From Mycolicibacter minnesotensis (GTDB lineage: Bacteria; Actinomycetota; Actinomycetes; Mycobacteriales; Mycobacteriaceae): DNA of 64,000 bases. Made by a program: the position numbers and the translations under genes. Positions 7,017 to 15,259 of this stretch are shown in pieces. Location of the stretch: positions 682,001 to 746,000 of the forward strand of contig NZ_AP022589.1 of the NCBI RefSeq assembly GCF_010731755.1. Direction: 5' to 3'. How positions within the stretch are numbered: the first letter of the stretch is position 1; every line of letters starts with the position of its first letter. The notes below the pieces were generated by a model. The model was not told the DNA's origin. It saw only the letters and a list, made by a program, of their open reading frames with translations, and ran no database searches.

Positions 7017-8696
7017 GTGACTGATCCACGCGACCTCACCGTCGACTTACTCGTTATCGGCTCCGGCACCGGGATGGCGGCTGCACTGGCCGCGCACGAG
7101 GCGGGCCTGTCGACGCTGATCGTGGAGAAGACCTCCCAGGTCGGCGGGTCGACCGCACGCTCGGGCGGCGCGTTCTGGATGCCCGCCAATCCGATCCTGG
7201 TAGGCGCAGGTTCCGACGACACGCCTGCCGCCGGCCGCACCTACCTGGACCAGGTGATCGGTGAGGAGACCTCCCACGATCGCGCGCACGCGTTCCTGCA
7301 GTACGGCTCGGCGACCGTGGAGATGCTGCGCCGCACCACCCCGATGAAATTCCAATGGGCCAAGGGCTACTCGGACTACCACCCCGAAACACCCGGAGGC
7401 AGCGCAGTCGGTCGCACGTGCGAGTGCCGCCCGTTCAACACGGCACGGCTTGGCCCGGAACTGAAGCGACTGCGTCCCGGCGTGATGAAGTCTTCGTTCC
7501 CCATGCCCGTGACCGGGGCGGATTACCGATGGCTCAACCTCATGGTCCGAATGCCGCGAAAGTCGTGGCCCCGCATCCTGCTGCGCGCCTTTCAAGGCAT
7601 CGGCGGGCTCGCCCTGCGCCGCCGCTACGCCGCGGGAGGCCAGGCGCTGGCGGCCGGAATGTTCGCCGGCGTTCTGCGCGCCGGTATCCCGGTCTGGACC
7701 GACACAGCGGTCACGGATCTGCTCAACGACGGCGACCGCGTCACCGGCGCCGTCGTGCAGCACAACGGCAGGCCGGTCACGGTCACTGCCCGGCGCGGCG
7801 TCGTGCTGGCCTGTGGCGGCTTCGACCACCTGATGAGCTGGCGGCACAAATTTCAGTCCGAGCGCCTCGACGAACACGCCAGCCTCGGCGCCGAGGGCAA
7901 CACCGGCGATGCCATCCGGCTGGCACAGGACCTGTGCGGCGCGGACATCGCACTGATGGACCAGGCGTGGTGGTTTCCCGCTTTCGCGCCGCTGCCCGGC
8001 GGAGAGCCGACGGTGATGCTCGCCGAACGCTCCCTTCCCGGCTGCCTGTTGGTCGACCAGACCGGCCAGCGTTTCGTCAACGAAGCCATCGACTACATGA
8101 CCTTCGGTCAGAAGGTGCTCGAACGCGAGCGGGCTGGCAATCCGGTCGAGGTCATGTGGATGGTCTTCGATCAGAAGTACCGCAACAGCTACCTCATGGC
8201 AGCCGAGCTGTTCCCGCGCATGCCGATCCCCGCAACGTGGTACGACGCCGGAATCGCGCACCGCGCCGACGATCTGCCGACACTGGCGCGTGCGATCGGT
8301 GTCGACCCGTCGGCCTTCGAGGCCACCATGGAGCGGTTCAACCGGTTGGCCCAAGCGGGTGTGGACACCGACTTCGGCCGCGGCACGAGCGCATACGATC
8401 GCTACTACGGCGATCCGACACTGGCCCCCAACCCCAACCTGCGGGCCCTGAAGTCCGGACCGTTCTACGCCGTGAAGGTCGTTCTCAGCGACCTGGGTAC
8501 CTGCGGCGGTCTTCGCACCGACGTCCGCGGCCAGGTACTGCGCGAGGACGGATCGGCGATCGACGGGCTCTACGCGATCGGCAATACCGCGGCCAACGCA
8601 TTCGGCGCGAGCTATCCGGGAGCCGGCGCGACCATCGGCCAGGGCCTCGTGTTCGGATACATCGCGGCCCGGCATGCCGCGGGCAAGCTCGACTGA
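7017..8696 (+). CDS. kstD: FAD-dependent 3-ketosteroid delta-1-dehydrogenase type
   Basis: 559 residues from GTG 7017, close to the length of M. tuberculosis KstD. The N-terminal FAD site reads VIGSGTGMAAALAAHEAG followed by the acidic VEK end of strand 2 and GGSTARSGGAFW. The C-terminus carries GNTAANAFGASYPGAGATIG. Its Tyr533 and Gly537 have the Tyr-x3-Gly spacing of catalytic Tyr487/Gly491 in Rhodococcus KstD1, and FVNEAIDY and GYSDYHPE hold candidate partner tyrosines. The enzyme would desaturate C1-C2 of 3-ketosteroid ring A, which together with KshA opens the ring. Related FAD dehydrogenases with other ketone substrates exist, so the name is by homology. Confidence 0.85.
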   Translation: MTDPRDLTVDLLVIGSGTGMAAALAAHEAGLSTLIVEKTSQVGGSTARSGGAFWMPANPILVGAGSDDTPAAGRTYLDQVIGEETSHDRAHAFLQYGSATVEMLRRTTPMKFQWAKGYSDYHPETPGGSAVGRTCECRPFNTARLGPELKRLRPGVMKSSFPMPVTGADYRWLNLMVRMPRKSWPRILLRAFQGIGGLALRRRYAAGGQALAAGMFAGVLRAGIPVWTDTAVTDLLNDGDRVTGAVVQHNGRPVTVTARRGVVLACGGFDHLMSWRHKFQSERLDEHASLGAEGNTGDAIRLAQDLCGADIALMDQAWWFPAFAPLPGGEPTVMLAERSLPGCLLVDQTGQRFVNEAIDYMTFGQKVLERERAGNPVEVMWMVFDQKYRNSYLMAAELFPRMPIPATWYDAGIAHRADDLPTLARAIGVDPSAFEATMERFNRLAQAGVDTDFGRGTSAYDRYYGDPTLAPNPNLRALKSGPFYAVKVVLSDLGTCGGLRTDVRGQVLREDGSAIDGLYAIGNTAANAFGASYPGAGATIGQGLVFGYIAARHAAGKLD

Positions 8697-8717
8697 GCCT
8701 GCCCGCGGTACTCAGTC
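8691..8717. terminator. Hairpin between convergent kstD-like and padR genes
   Basis: GACTGAG at 8691-8697 and CTCAGTC at 8711-8717 are exact complements around a 13-base loop. They span both ends of this convergent pair, so a bidirectional terminator is plausible. There is no U-tract. Confidence 0.35.
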
Positions 8718-9389
8718 CAGATCGTCTTCGGCGGCAATCCGCCGTTCGACCTCATACCAGTAGTCGCGCACCGGGAACTTGGTCCCGTCCTGCCCTTCCT
8801 GGCTGCTCTTGGCAAAGGTCTCCTCGACCTCGTCCAGGTCTTTGATCATCCGCAGCGCCAGTTCCCGTTCGGCCGCGTAGTAGTCCTCGGACCACCGCAG
8901 CGCCAGCCGCGCGTAGGACCACGCCGGTTCCTCAGCCGCCCAGCGCACCTCGGTTGCCGCCGCGCGATGCATCTGCTCAGCGTGGGCGACGTGCGCGGTG
9001 AGAACGTCCCTGAGCCGGCCCGGATTCATCAGGTGACCGAGAATGACACGCATCAGCGGGTTGTGTTTGAGGCTCGGCGGTTCGACCGGCTCATCGTTGG
9101 CCCACCGCGTCACCGCAGTCAGGCCGGAATCGGTGATCTTGTACATCCGCCTGCTGCGAACACCGGCGTCTACGCGAGAAGTGACCAGACGCTGCTGCTC
9201 AAGCCGCTTGAGCTCCGAATAGATCTGGCTGTATGCCGGACTGGAGTAGAAGAACCGGATAGTCCAGTTGAACCACTTCTTGATGTCGTAGCCCGAAAGC
9301 TCGTCTCCGCCCGACAGCATCCCCAACAACGCCCATCCCGTAGGCGACACGCTCAGCGTGTCGGGGGCGTTGTCGGTGGCTTCGCTCAC
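8712..9389 (-). CDS. PadR-family transcriptional regulator
   Basis: 225 residues from GTG 9389. The N-terminal winged helix reads LLGMLSGGDELSGYDIKKW, then SPAYSQIYSELKRLEQQRLV (recognition region) and RMYKITDSGLTAVTRWAN (wing). This is the standard PadR arrangement. The remaining ~110 residues are the helical Vir_act_alpha_C-type dimerisation and ligand domain. PadR proteins are usually repressors released by phenolic or other small ligands and often repress themselves. A palindrome lies 17 bases before the start. Set between two catabolic units, it probably controls one or both. Confidence 0.88.
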   Translation of the reverse strand: MSEATDNAPDTLSVSPTGWALLGMLSGGDELSGYDIKKWFNWTIRFFYSSPAYSQIYSELKRLEQQRLVTSRVDAGVRSRRMYKITDSGLTAVTRWANDEPVEPPSLKHNPLMRVILGHLMNPGRLRDVLTAHVAHAEQMHRAAATEVRWAAEEPAWSYARLALRWSEDYYAAERELALRMIKDLDEVEETFAKSSQEGQDGTKFPVRDYWYEVERRIAAEDDLD

Positions 9390-9405
9390 TGCACAAGGCT
9401 AACAA

Positions 9406-9417
9406 CGAAGAACTTCG
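9406..9417. promoter_or_regulatory. Palindrome CGAAG-AA-CTTCG upstream of padR
   Basis: Perfect 5-base arms with a 2-base centre, 17 bases before the PadR GTG in the divergent spacer to the flavin reductase. PadR members usually bind short palindromes in their own promoter, so autoregulation is a reasonable inference. Confidence 0.4.
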
Positions 9418-9434
9418 CCGCTACGCCCCAGCTA

Positions 9435-9447
9435 CCGCTGACCGGGA
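9435..9447 (+). promoter_or_regulatory. Degenerate third copy of the cluster motif
   Basis: CCGCTGACCGGGA matches the CCACTGACCGGG part of the copy at 6956-6972 at 11 of 12 bases. It lies 73 bases before the flavin reductase start, giving three occurrences in front of three catabolic transcription units. Confidence 0.3.
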
Positions 9448-9519
9448 ACCCGCGTTGCGCCGGCAGTGCCGCAGGACCGACAGTGGCAAACGGAGAAATT
9501 CGCCCGCGCGAGGAGAGGC

Positions 9520-10056
9520 ATGTCCGACAAAGCCACCCAAACCCCACCCGGTGACCTGCTCATACCGCTCGCTCCGGAGATGCGTCGCGTCCTGGGGCAC
9601 TTCTGCACCGGCGTCGCCGTCATCACCGCACATGACGGAAGCCGCCCCCTCGGTTTCACCTGCCAATCGGTGACCTCGGTGTCCCTGGACCCGCCCTACA
9701 TCTCGTTCTGCCCGGCCAACACCTCGAGTACCTGGCCCCTGATCCGGAACGTCGGGCGCCTGTGCGTCAACATCCTGTCGGAGCAGCAAGGCGACGTGTG
9801 CACACAGTTCGCCGTCGGTGGAAGCGACAAGTTCAGCGGAGTGACGTGGTTCCCAGGAGTCAACGGATCGCCCGGATTGGAGGGCACGCTCGCTGCGATC
9901 GAAGCCGACGTGGAGTTCGAGCACGAGGCCGGCGACCACACAATTGTGATTGCACGGGTGACCGGTCTGCGAGCCCACCAGGAACGAGCGCCCCTGTTGT
10001 TCTACCGCGGCGGCTTCGGCGGCTACAGCGGCTTCGACGGCGGCCGCAATGGGTGA
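9520..10056 (+). CDS. Flavin reductase, HsaB-like
   Basis: 178 residues from ATG 9520, which has AGGAGAGG immediately upstream; an in-frame start at 9466 has no such site. The flavin-reductase-like domain is clear: MRRVLGHFCTGVAVITA, GFTCQSVTSVSLDPPYISFCPAN, RLCVNILSEQQ, KFSGVTW and PLLFYRGGF. These follow remembered HsaB of M. tuberculosis closely. Such enzymes reduce FMN or FAD with NADH and hand it to a two-component monooxygenase; no oxygenase component is adjacent, so the partner is unknown. The stop overlaps the next gene's ATG by 8 bases, indicating coupled translation. Confidence 0.85.
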   Translation: MSDKATQTPPGDLLIPLAPEMRRVLGHFCTGVAVITAHDGSRPLGFTCQSVTSVSLDPPYISFCPANTSSTWPLIRNVGRLCVNILSEQQGDVCTQFAVGGSDKFSGVTWFPGVNGSPGLEGTLAAIEADVEFEHEAGDHTIVIARVTGLRAHQERAPLLFYRGGFGGYSGFDGGRNG

Positions 10057-11596
10057 CTTCGACTCGGTCTTCGATGTCGTCGTCGCAGGTTCTGGCGGAG
10101 GGATAGCCGGCGCCTACACCGCTGCGCGCGAAGGTCTTTCGGTGCTGCTGGTGGAGGCCACCGACCAATTCGGCGGCACCACCGCCTATTCCGGCGGCGG
10201 TGGGGTGTGGTACCCGTGCAATCCCGCTCTGAAACGCGCCGGTAGCGACGACACGATCGATGACGCCCTGGATTACTTCCACGCGGTCGTGGGCGATCGC
10301 ACTCCCCGCGACCTGCAGGAGGCCTACGTTCGCGGCGGCGCAGGGTTCATCGAATACCTGGAGCAGGACCCGGGATTCGAGTTCGTGGCCTTTCCCTGGC
10401 CGGACTATTACGGTGCTGTCCCGGGGGCCCGCAACGACGGCTACCGACACGCCGTTCCGGTGCCGCTCCCCGATCAGGAACTCGGCAGGTACCGCGGCTC
10501 GGTGCGCGGACCACTTGACGCCGAACGCCTCGGCGCGCCTGCTCCCGAACTGCTGATGGGCGGTCGCGCGCTGGTCGGTCGATTCCTGGCCGCGCTCGAC
10601 AAGTTTCCCAATGCCCGCTGCTGGCTCAACGCCCCGCTGTCCGAGTTGATCGTCGATGGCGGCACGGTGGTCGGCGCGGTGATCGAACACGACGGCGAGC
10701 CCGTTCGGGTCCAGGCCAGGCGCGGAGTCCTGCTCGCCTCAGGAGGTTTCGAACAGAACGCGGCCATGCGGGCGCACTACCACGTTCCCGGCGACGCAAA
10801 GGACACGATGGGCGCACCGGGCAATCTGGGCGCCTCGCACCGCGCCGCCATGGCCATCGGCGCGGACGTCGATCTGATGGACCAGGCGTGGTGGTCTCCG
10901 GGAATGATTCATCCGGACGGACGGGCTGCGTTCGCACTCTGGTTCACCGGTGGCATCTTCGTCAACCAAGACGGCCGCCGATTCGTCAACGAGTCGGCCC
11001 CCTACGACCGGCTCGGCCGAGACGTGTTGGCGCAGATAGATTCCGGCGAGACCACCTTGCCGTTCTGGATGGTCTACGACGACCGCACCGACGGCATTCC
11101 CCCGGTTGGCGCCACCAATGTCTCGATGGTCGACGCCGCCGAGTACCACAACGCGGGTCTATGGCACACCGCGGACACCCTCGCCGAACTCGCCGCGGCC
11201 ATCGGCGTTCCGCCGGCGAACCTGGCCGCCACGATCGAGCGTTTCAACAAACAGGCAACTGTAGCCGTGGACGAGGATTTCGGGCGCGGCGATGAGGCAT
11301 ATGATCGCGTCTTCACCGAAGGGGCCTCACCGCTGGTCCCCGTCGAGAAGCCGCCGTTCCACGCGGCCGCGTTCGGTGTTTCCGATCTGGGCACCAAAGG
11401 CGGGTTGCGCACCGACACGCGCGCCAGGGTGCTGACCGCCGACGGTTCCCGCGTGCCCGGGCTCTACGCCGCCGGGAACACGATGGCTGCGGTCAGCGGG
11501 ACCACCTACCCTGGTGGGGGCAACCCGATCGGCGCCTCCATGTTGTTCAGCCATTTCGCCGCGCTGGACATGGCCACCCGGGAGGACGGGTGCTGA
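10049..11596 (+). CDS. Second KstD-like FAD-dependent dehydrogenase
   Basis: 515 residues from ATG 10049. FAD-binding N-terminus VVVAGSGGGIAGAYTAAREG, then GGTTAYSGGGGVWYPCN. Candidate catalytic residues are the tyrosines of PDYYGAVPGA, FVNESAPY, and Tyr487/Gly491 in TTYPGGGNPIG, the same numbers as in Rhodococcus KstD1. Its length is nearer to that enzyme (~510) than to the 559-residue paralogue at 7017. It should oxidise a 3-keto or related cyclic ketone. It sits in a tight operon: 8-base overlap with the flavin reductase and 7-base overlap with the thioesterase. Whether it is delta-1 or delta-4 specific cannot be read. Confidence 0.82.
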   Translation: MGDFDSVFDVVVAGSGGGIAGAYTAAREGLSVLLVEATDQFGGTTAYSGGGGVWYPCNPALKRAGSDDTIDDALDYFHAVVGDRTPRDLQEAYVRGGAGFIEYLEQDPGFEFVAFPWPDYYGAVPGARNDGYRHAVPVPLPDQELGRYRGSVRGPLDAERLGAPAPELLMGGRALVGRFLAALDKFPNARCWLNAPLSELIVDGGTVVGAVIEHDGEPVRVQARRGVLLASGGFEQNAAMRAHYHVPGDAKDTMGAPGNLGASHRAAMAIGADVDLMDQAWWSPGMIHPDGRAAFALWFTGGIFVNQDGRRFVNESAPYDRLGRDVLAQIDSGETTLPFWMVYDDRTDGIPPVGATNVSMVDAAEYHNAGLWHTADTLAELAAAIGVPPANLAATIERFNKQATVAVDEDFGRGDEAYDRVFTEGASPLVPVEKPPFHAAAFGVSDLGTKGGLRTDTRARVLTADGSRVPGLYAAGNTMAAVSGTTYPGGGNPIGASMLFSHFAALDMATREDGC

Positions 11597-12207
11597 ACGG
11601 TGAGATCACACCGGAAGACGTGCAACGCTCGGAGGCCGTTTACGAACCGTTGACCCGATCGCTGCGCGAACTCATCGACGTCACGATCCGCAGCCGGGTA
11701 AGCGAGACCGACGCGCGCAAAGCGCACGCTTTGATCGAAGAGGCGTGCGAACTTCTGGGGTCCCGACTGGACCCCGACCCGTTCGGCGTGCGCTTTACGA
11801 CCGAGGGACAGGCGCTGAACTGGGGAAATGTAGCGATCGGTATGCGCAACGCGATAGCTCCTCCGCTGCAGGTCGTCCGCGACGAGGCGGGCGGACGAGC
11901 GAGTGTCGATCTGGTGCTGGGCGCGGCCTACGAGGGGCCGCCGGGGCAGGTGCACGGCGGCGTGTGCGCGCTGGTCCTCGATCACCTGCTCGGCGCCACC
12001 GCCCACCGGCGCAACGAACCGGCCTTCACCGGCACACTGACCCTGCGCTACGTGGCGCCCACTCCCCTGGGCAGCCTGCGGGCGGAATCCTGGGTGGAGC
12101 GCGACGATGGCGGAAAGACCTTCGCTGCCGGTCATCTCCTCGATGCACAGGGACGCATCACCGTCCAGGCCGAGGGCATCTTCATCAGGCCCAAGCGGCC
12201 CGCGTGA
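11590..12207 (+). CDS. PaaI-type hotdog thioesterase
   Basis: 205 residues from GTG 11590, with GGAGG 5 bases upstream inside the end of the previous gene. The C-terminal half holds the 4HBT/PaaI pattern GPPGQVHGGVCALVLDHLLG, with the HGG turn and Asp that form the active site, and TLTLRYVAPTPLG as the next strand. The N-terminal ~90 residues form a helical extension seen in several actinobacterial members. It would hydrolyse an acyl-CoA thioester, matching the acyl-CoA dehydrogenase and ring-cleaving context. Last gene of the plus-strand operon; it converges on the Mce-associated gene. Confidence 0.85.
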   Translation: MLNGEITPEDVQRSEAVYEPLTRSLRELIDVTIRSRVSETDARKAHALIEEACELLGSRLDPDPFGVRFTTEGQALNWGNVAIGMRNAIAPPLQVVRDEAGGRASVDLVLGAAYEGPPGQVHGGVCALVLDHLLGATAHRRNEPAFTGTLTLRYVAPTPLGSLRAESWVERDDGGKTFAAGHLLDAQGRITVQAEGIFIRPKRPA

Positions 12208-12222
12208 CCACCCGGAGGGATC

Positions 12223-12849
12223 TCACACCGGGTCGAGCGCAGAGATCAGCCAACGGGTGCCCACCTTGGCCAGACTCACCACCACGCTGCTGGCGGTCAG
12301 CGCCGGTTCTGGGCGTTCCCGGCTCACGGTTTCCTGGTTGAGGAACAACAGCACCTTCGCGTCGTTCGGCCGGATCTCCATCAGCCCCGCGTCCACCACC
12401 TGCGCAGCCGCCTGAATTCCCTTGGTCCGTACGGCCGGCGCGACGACTTCGTCGGTGAACTTGCTGTAGTAGGTCAAGAAGTCGCCGGCCATCAGCGTCC
12501 GGGCCCGTTCCATGTCCTGGTCCAGGGTCTGCGGCGCGTACGACAGCAAGGCCACCGTCGCCGATGATGCGGCACGCACCGCCTCGTCGGCGGCTGCGGT
12601 ATCAGACTGCCGGGACGGACGGTAGGCGGTCAGGTACAGCACCGTCGCCAACACGGCCGACACCGTCAGTACTGCGCCGAAAAACAGCGGTCTCCGGCGT
12701 GCGGTGAGCACCGCCTTGATACGGTCGCCCAGACCGGGCATGGGCGCGGTGTCGGTGATGCGGATGTCCGCACCGGGAGAGCCGTCTGTCTGGACCCGAA
12801 TACCGACGTCCTCAACAGTTTCGGAAACGGCAGCATCCTCGACCGTCAC
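12223..12849 (-). CDS. Mce-associated membrane protein (Mam type)
   Basis: 208 residues. A short charged cytoplasmic N-terminus is followed by one membrane segment (LFFGAVLTVSAVLATVLYLTAY). An extracytoplasmic domain then has the typical Mam features: AVRAASSATVALLSYAPQTLDQDMERARTLMAGDF and the final GTRWLISALDPV. Proteins of this type lie downstream of mce operons, and OmamA is reported to stabilise Mce complexes. The start overlaps the stop of the preceding Mam gene by 4 bases, so both are translated together. It probably acts at the cell envelope with the Mce complex encoded at 15-24 kb. Confidence 0.85.
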   Translation of the reverse strand: MTVEDAAVSETVEDVGIRVQTDGSPGADIRITDTAPMPGLGDRIKAVLTARRRPLFFGAVLTVSAVLATVLYLTAYRPSRQSDTAAADEAVRAASSATVALLSYAPQTLDQDMERARTLMAGDFLTYYSKFTDEVVAPAVRTKGIQAAAQVVDAGLMEIRPNDAKVLLFLNQETVSRERPEPALTASSVVVSLAKVGTRWLISALDPV

Positions 12850-13643
12850 GGCACGAACTCCACTTTCGACATTTTGATCTGGTCTCCTTCACGCTGCAGA
12901 TCCACGGTCAAGCGCCACCTTCGGGGAGCTTCTTCGGCCCCTGCCGCGTTGGTCACGGTGGACGAAGCCGACACCAGGACCACGGCGGAGTCCGCCGTCA
13001 TCGACTGGACGGCAGCGGCGTTCGCTGTCGCTTTGGTAGTCACCTTCGCGTCCTTGGCGACCCTGCTGAAGTCGTCCGCAGCTCCGAGGAATTCTTCGCG
13101 GAAGGGACCCGTCGAGTTGTCGACGATTCGCTGCACACTGCCCTGGGGGTCGTGGAAATCGATCGACATCAACGTGACCACCGCCTGACGTGCGGCAGCC
13201 ACGAACTCGGCACGTTCCCGTTCGACTGCCCGCACGTTCTGCTGCTGTCTCACCATCAGCCCACTCGCTACCAGCAGCGCACAGGCACACAACACGACCG
13301 CCGCGGTGGCCAGTTGCCGCCGCCGGAATCCGGAAACCCGATTTCGGGCCCGCGCGCGCCAAGACGTCTCGGACTCCACCGCGGAGACGCCGCCAAGCTC
13401 GACAGCGTTCGGTGTCACGTCGGCATCCGAGTCGGAGCCTGCGCCCTGAACCTGCTGCTTGAGCCGGATGGCTCGAGCGCGTGCCCGGGCCGCCACCGCT
13501 TCGGCCTCGGCAGCCTCGGCTTCGGCTCGCTCGGCCAGTGTGCCGGCATCCTCGGCTGCCGACTCAGGTGATTCGACCGCCATGTGCTGCGCGGAAGGCT
13601 TCACCTGGTCGACGATTTCCTCGGTTTTCGACATAGATCCCAC
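12846..13643 (-). CDS. Mce-associated membrane protein with coiled-coil N-terminus
   Basis: 265 residues from GTG 13643; an ATG 9 bases downstream, giving MSKTEEIVDQ, is equally plausible. Residues ~28-70 are an Ala/Glu-rich coiled coil. A membrane segment (LATAAVVLCACALLVASGLMV) follows, then a Mam ectodomain with REFVAAARQAVVTLMSIDF-like helices and a final beta strand pair ending IKMSKVEFVP. It resembles the larger partner of Mam gene pairs downstream of mce operons. Expected to reside in the inner membrane and work with the neighbouring Mam protein and the Mce complex. Confidence 0.85.
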   Translation of the reverse strand: MGSMSKTEEIVDQVKPSAQHMAVESPESAAEDAGTLAERAEAEAAEAEAVAARARARAIRLKQQVQGAGSDSDADVTPNAVELGGVSAVESETSWRARARNRVSGFRRRQLATAAVVLCACALLVASGLMVRQQQNVRAVERERAEFVAAARQAVVTLMSIDFHDPQGSVQRIVDNSTGPFREEFLGAADDFSRVAKDAKVTTKATANAAAVQSMTADSAVVLVSASSTVTNAAGAEEAPRRWRLTVDLQREGDQIKMSKVEFVP

Positions 13644-13769
13644 CGGTTTCCCTTCGCCGGGCCGATAGCGGCCGACCTCGGCACACTAAGGCCGGCCGTC
13701 GTTGCTGTGACGTCGGCTTCCCACCCAGTGGGCCGTAGCGCACAATGTGCGGTCAGCCGTGGCGTTCGC

Positions 13770-14171
13770 TCACCAGTGGCGCAACGCGCACAGCGCCCCC
13801 TTGGGCCCGTCTGCGGTGGCCACCACCGCTCCGTCCACCTTCAACTCACACCGAAACCTGGGCTCCCCCGGCGAACGGCCACTGGTGGCCGTCACCATCG
13901 CCCACCGCTGCGGATCGACCAGCGTGGCGTGAAACACCCACGGGTTGCCGGGCCCCACATCCACCCGCACCTTGGGGCTGAACTCGTAGGGATTGTGGCT
14001 GTAGTCGGCCCAGGTCGGCGGATCGGTCTCCCGGTAGTAGATGTCAGCTGCCACGGGGGATTCGGTGGTCACGGTGTAGACGATCTCGTGCGGAACCGGG
14101 GTGTCGGCGTGGGCCGACACACCCAGCAGGCACCAGGCGGCGAGCAGCGCCGCGAGCCACGTCCTACCCAT
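13770..14171 (-). CDS. Secreted MmpS-like domain protein
   Basis: 133 residues from ATG 14171, chosen because it starts a clean signal peptide (RTWLAALLAAWCLLGVSAHA, cleaved after AHA) and overlaps the upstream stop by 8 bases. The mature part (EIVYTVTTESPVAADIYYRE...FRCELKVDGAVVATADGPKGALC) resembles the beta-sandwich of MmpS proteins: EVxY/TVT start, RC(R/E)(I/L)xVDG strand, and a final Cys pairing with it. Unlike MmpS it has a cleavable signal rather than a membrane anchor. No mmpL is nearby. It belongs to the group of small secreted genes trailing the mce operon. Function unknown. Confidence 0.7.
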   Translation of the reverse strand: MGRTWLAALLAAWCLLGVSAHADTPVPHEIVYTVTTESPVAADIYYRETDPPTWADYSHNPYEFSPKVRVDVGPGNPWVFHATLVDPQRWAMVTATSGRSPGEPRFRCELKVDGAVVATADGPKGALCALRHW

Positions 14172-14559
14172 CACCACGGCTCCACCGCGGTTCCCCATTC
14201 TTCGACTGGCAGCTGAGGTACAGCCCGTCGGGGGCCTGCGCCACCCAGTTCTCGTACCCCGCACAACTCGAGTCCAGTTCTTTGATTCCCGCCATCGACG
14301 GGGACCGGAAGTATCGCGGTTCGTAACGTCGCGGCGAACCGCAGAACACCAGCCTGTCCGGCCGGATGGACGGCCCCGCGACGGCAGTCCCGAAGACGTA
14401 GTAGGCGGTATCTTGACACGGTTGCCCCAAGACGACGCCCGTGGTCAAACCAGGCACACAGGATGGGTCGTCGCACGAGGCCGGCTCCGCCGCGGCGGGC
14501 GCCGCCGCCGTCAACGCCGCGGCCGATATCGCCGCAGCCAGTAACGCTCTTCGCCGCAT
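14164..14559 (-). CDS. Secreted cysteine-containing protein, function unknown
   Basis: 131 residues with an N-terminal signal peptide (RRRALLAAAISAAALTAAAP, AAA cleavage region). The mature part has six cysteines (ASCDDPSC, GQPC, VFC, DSSC, LSC), likely three disulfides in the oxidising envelope. I do not recognise the family. It is the first gene of a minus-strand pair with the MmpS-like gene (8-base overlap) and diverges from the secreted protein at 14702. The position between mceF and the mam genes suggests an envelope role with the Mce system. Confidence 0.65.
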   Translation of the reverse strand: MRRRALLAAAISAAALTAAAPAAAEPASCDDPSCVPGLTTGVVLGQPCQDTAYYVFGTAVAGPSIRPDRLVFCGSPRRYEPRYFRSPSMAGIKELDSSCAGYENWVAQAPDGLYLSCQSKNGEPRWSRGDG

Positions 14560-14701
14560 GCTTGGGCACTCTGGCAGGCGGCCGGCGTTCTACGATGCCG
14601 ATGGTCCACTCAGCGGACATATTGGCTTATTGCCGGCCCCGGCCGGTGTTTACTTCGGACGCCGCAGTCTCCGTGCCCAAGACCAGTCCGAGGAGCATGT
14701 C

Positions 14702-15214
14702 ATGCCACGTTGGTCCGCAGCCGCGGCTGCCTTCGCTGCGGCGGCCCTGGCCGATACCGCCTCCGGCGCCACCGCCCAGGCCGATCATCCCGACTGGGGC
14801 ATCAACGGCACCTACACCGCCACCTCCAACGGCGAATGGGCGCGGAAGAACGACTTCTTCTACGAACAGGCCAGCCGGCGCAGCACGTGGACGGTCAACA
14901 CCATGTGCAGTTACCCGGGCGAGTGCACCGGGACCGTGAGCAGCGACGAGAACTGGACGGCGCCGATCTATTCGAAGAGTTCGGTCTGGTACGTCAAGCA
15001 CCCCATCGACAACTGGATCCCCTGCCCGGATGGCAGCACCGCGCCGGGATTACAGACCTTTCGGTTCAAGGCGATGACGCTGGAAGGCGCGAACGCCGAC
15101 CCGGCCTCGACGACGCTGGTCGGCGAAGACACCACCACCGGCCCCAGCGGGGCCTGTGGGGCGAGCAAAGCGGTCTACATCAACATGCCCTTCAAGCTCG
15201 TCAAGGTCGGCTGA
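14702..15214 (+). CDS. Secreted protein inside the mce cluster, opposite strand
   Basis: 170 residues from ATG 14702, with AGGAG 6 bases upstream. It has a signal peptide (RWSAAAAAFAAAALADTASG). The mature domain WGINGTYTATSNGEWARKNDFFYEQASRR...STWTVNTMCSYPGECTGTVSSDENWTAP is a conserved mycobacterial secreted type with a beta-rich look and cysteines in MCSYPGEC, PCPDG and GACGASK. The function is unknown to me. It is the only gene between yrbEA and the mam pair on the plus strand, splitting the minus-strand cluster and converging on mceF. Confidence 0.7.
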   Translation: MPRWSAAAAAFAAAALADTASGATAQADHPDWGINGTYTATSNGEWARKNDFFYEQASRRSTWTVNTMCSYPGECTGTVSSDENWTAPIYSKSSVWYVKHPIDNWIPCPDGSTAPGLQTFRFKAMTLEGANADPASTTLVGEDTTTGPSGACGASKAVYINMPFKLVKVG

Positions 15215-15259
15215 ACCGGCCCGGCTGATCCCCTGGACTGCTGGGGTAACCCGACTGCC

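Noticed and set aside
12210..12233. ACCCGG...CCGGGT as a terminator between the thioesterase and mam genes
   Set aside because: Only 6 bp around a 12-base loop; too weak to call in a GC-rich genome.
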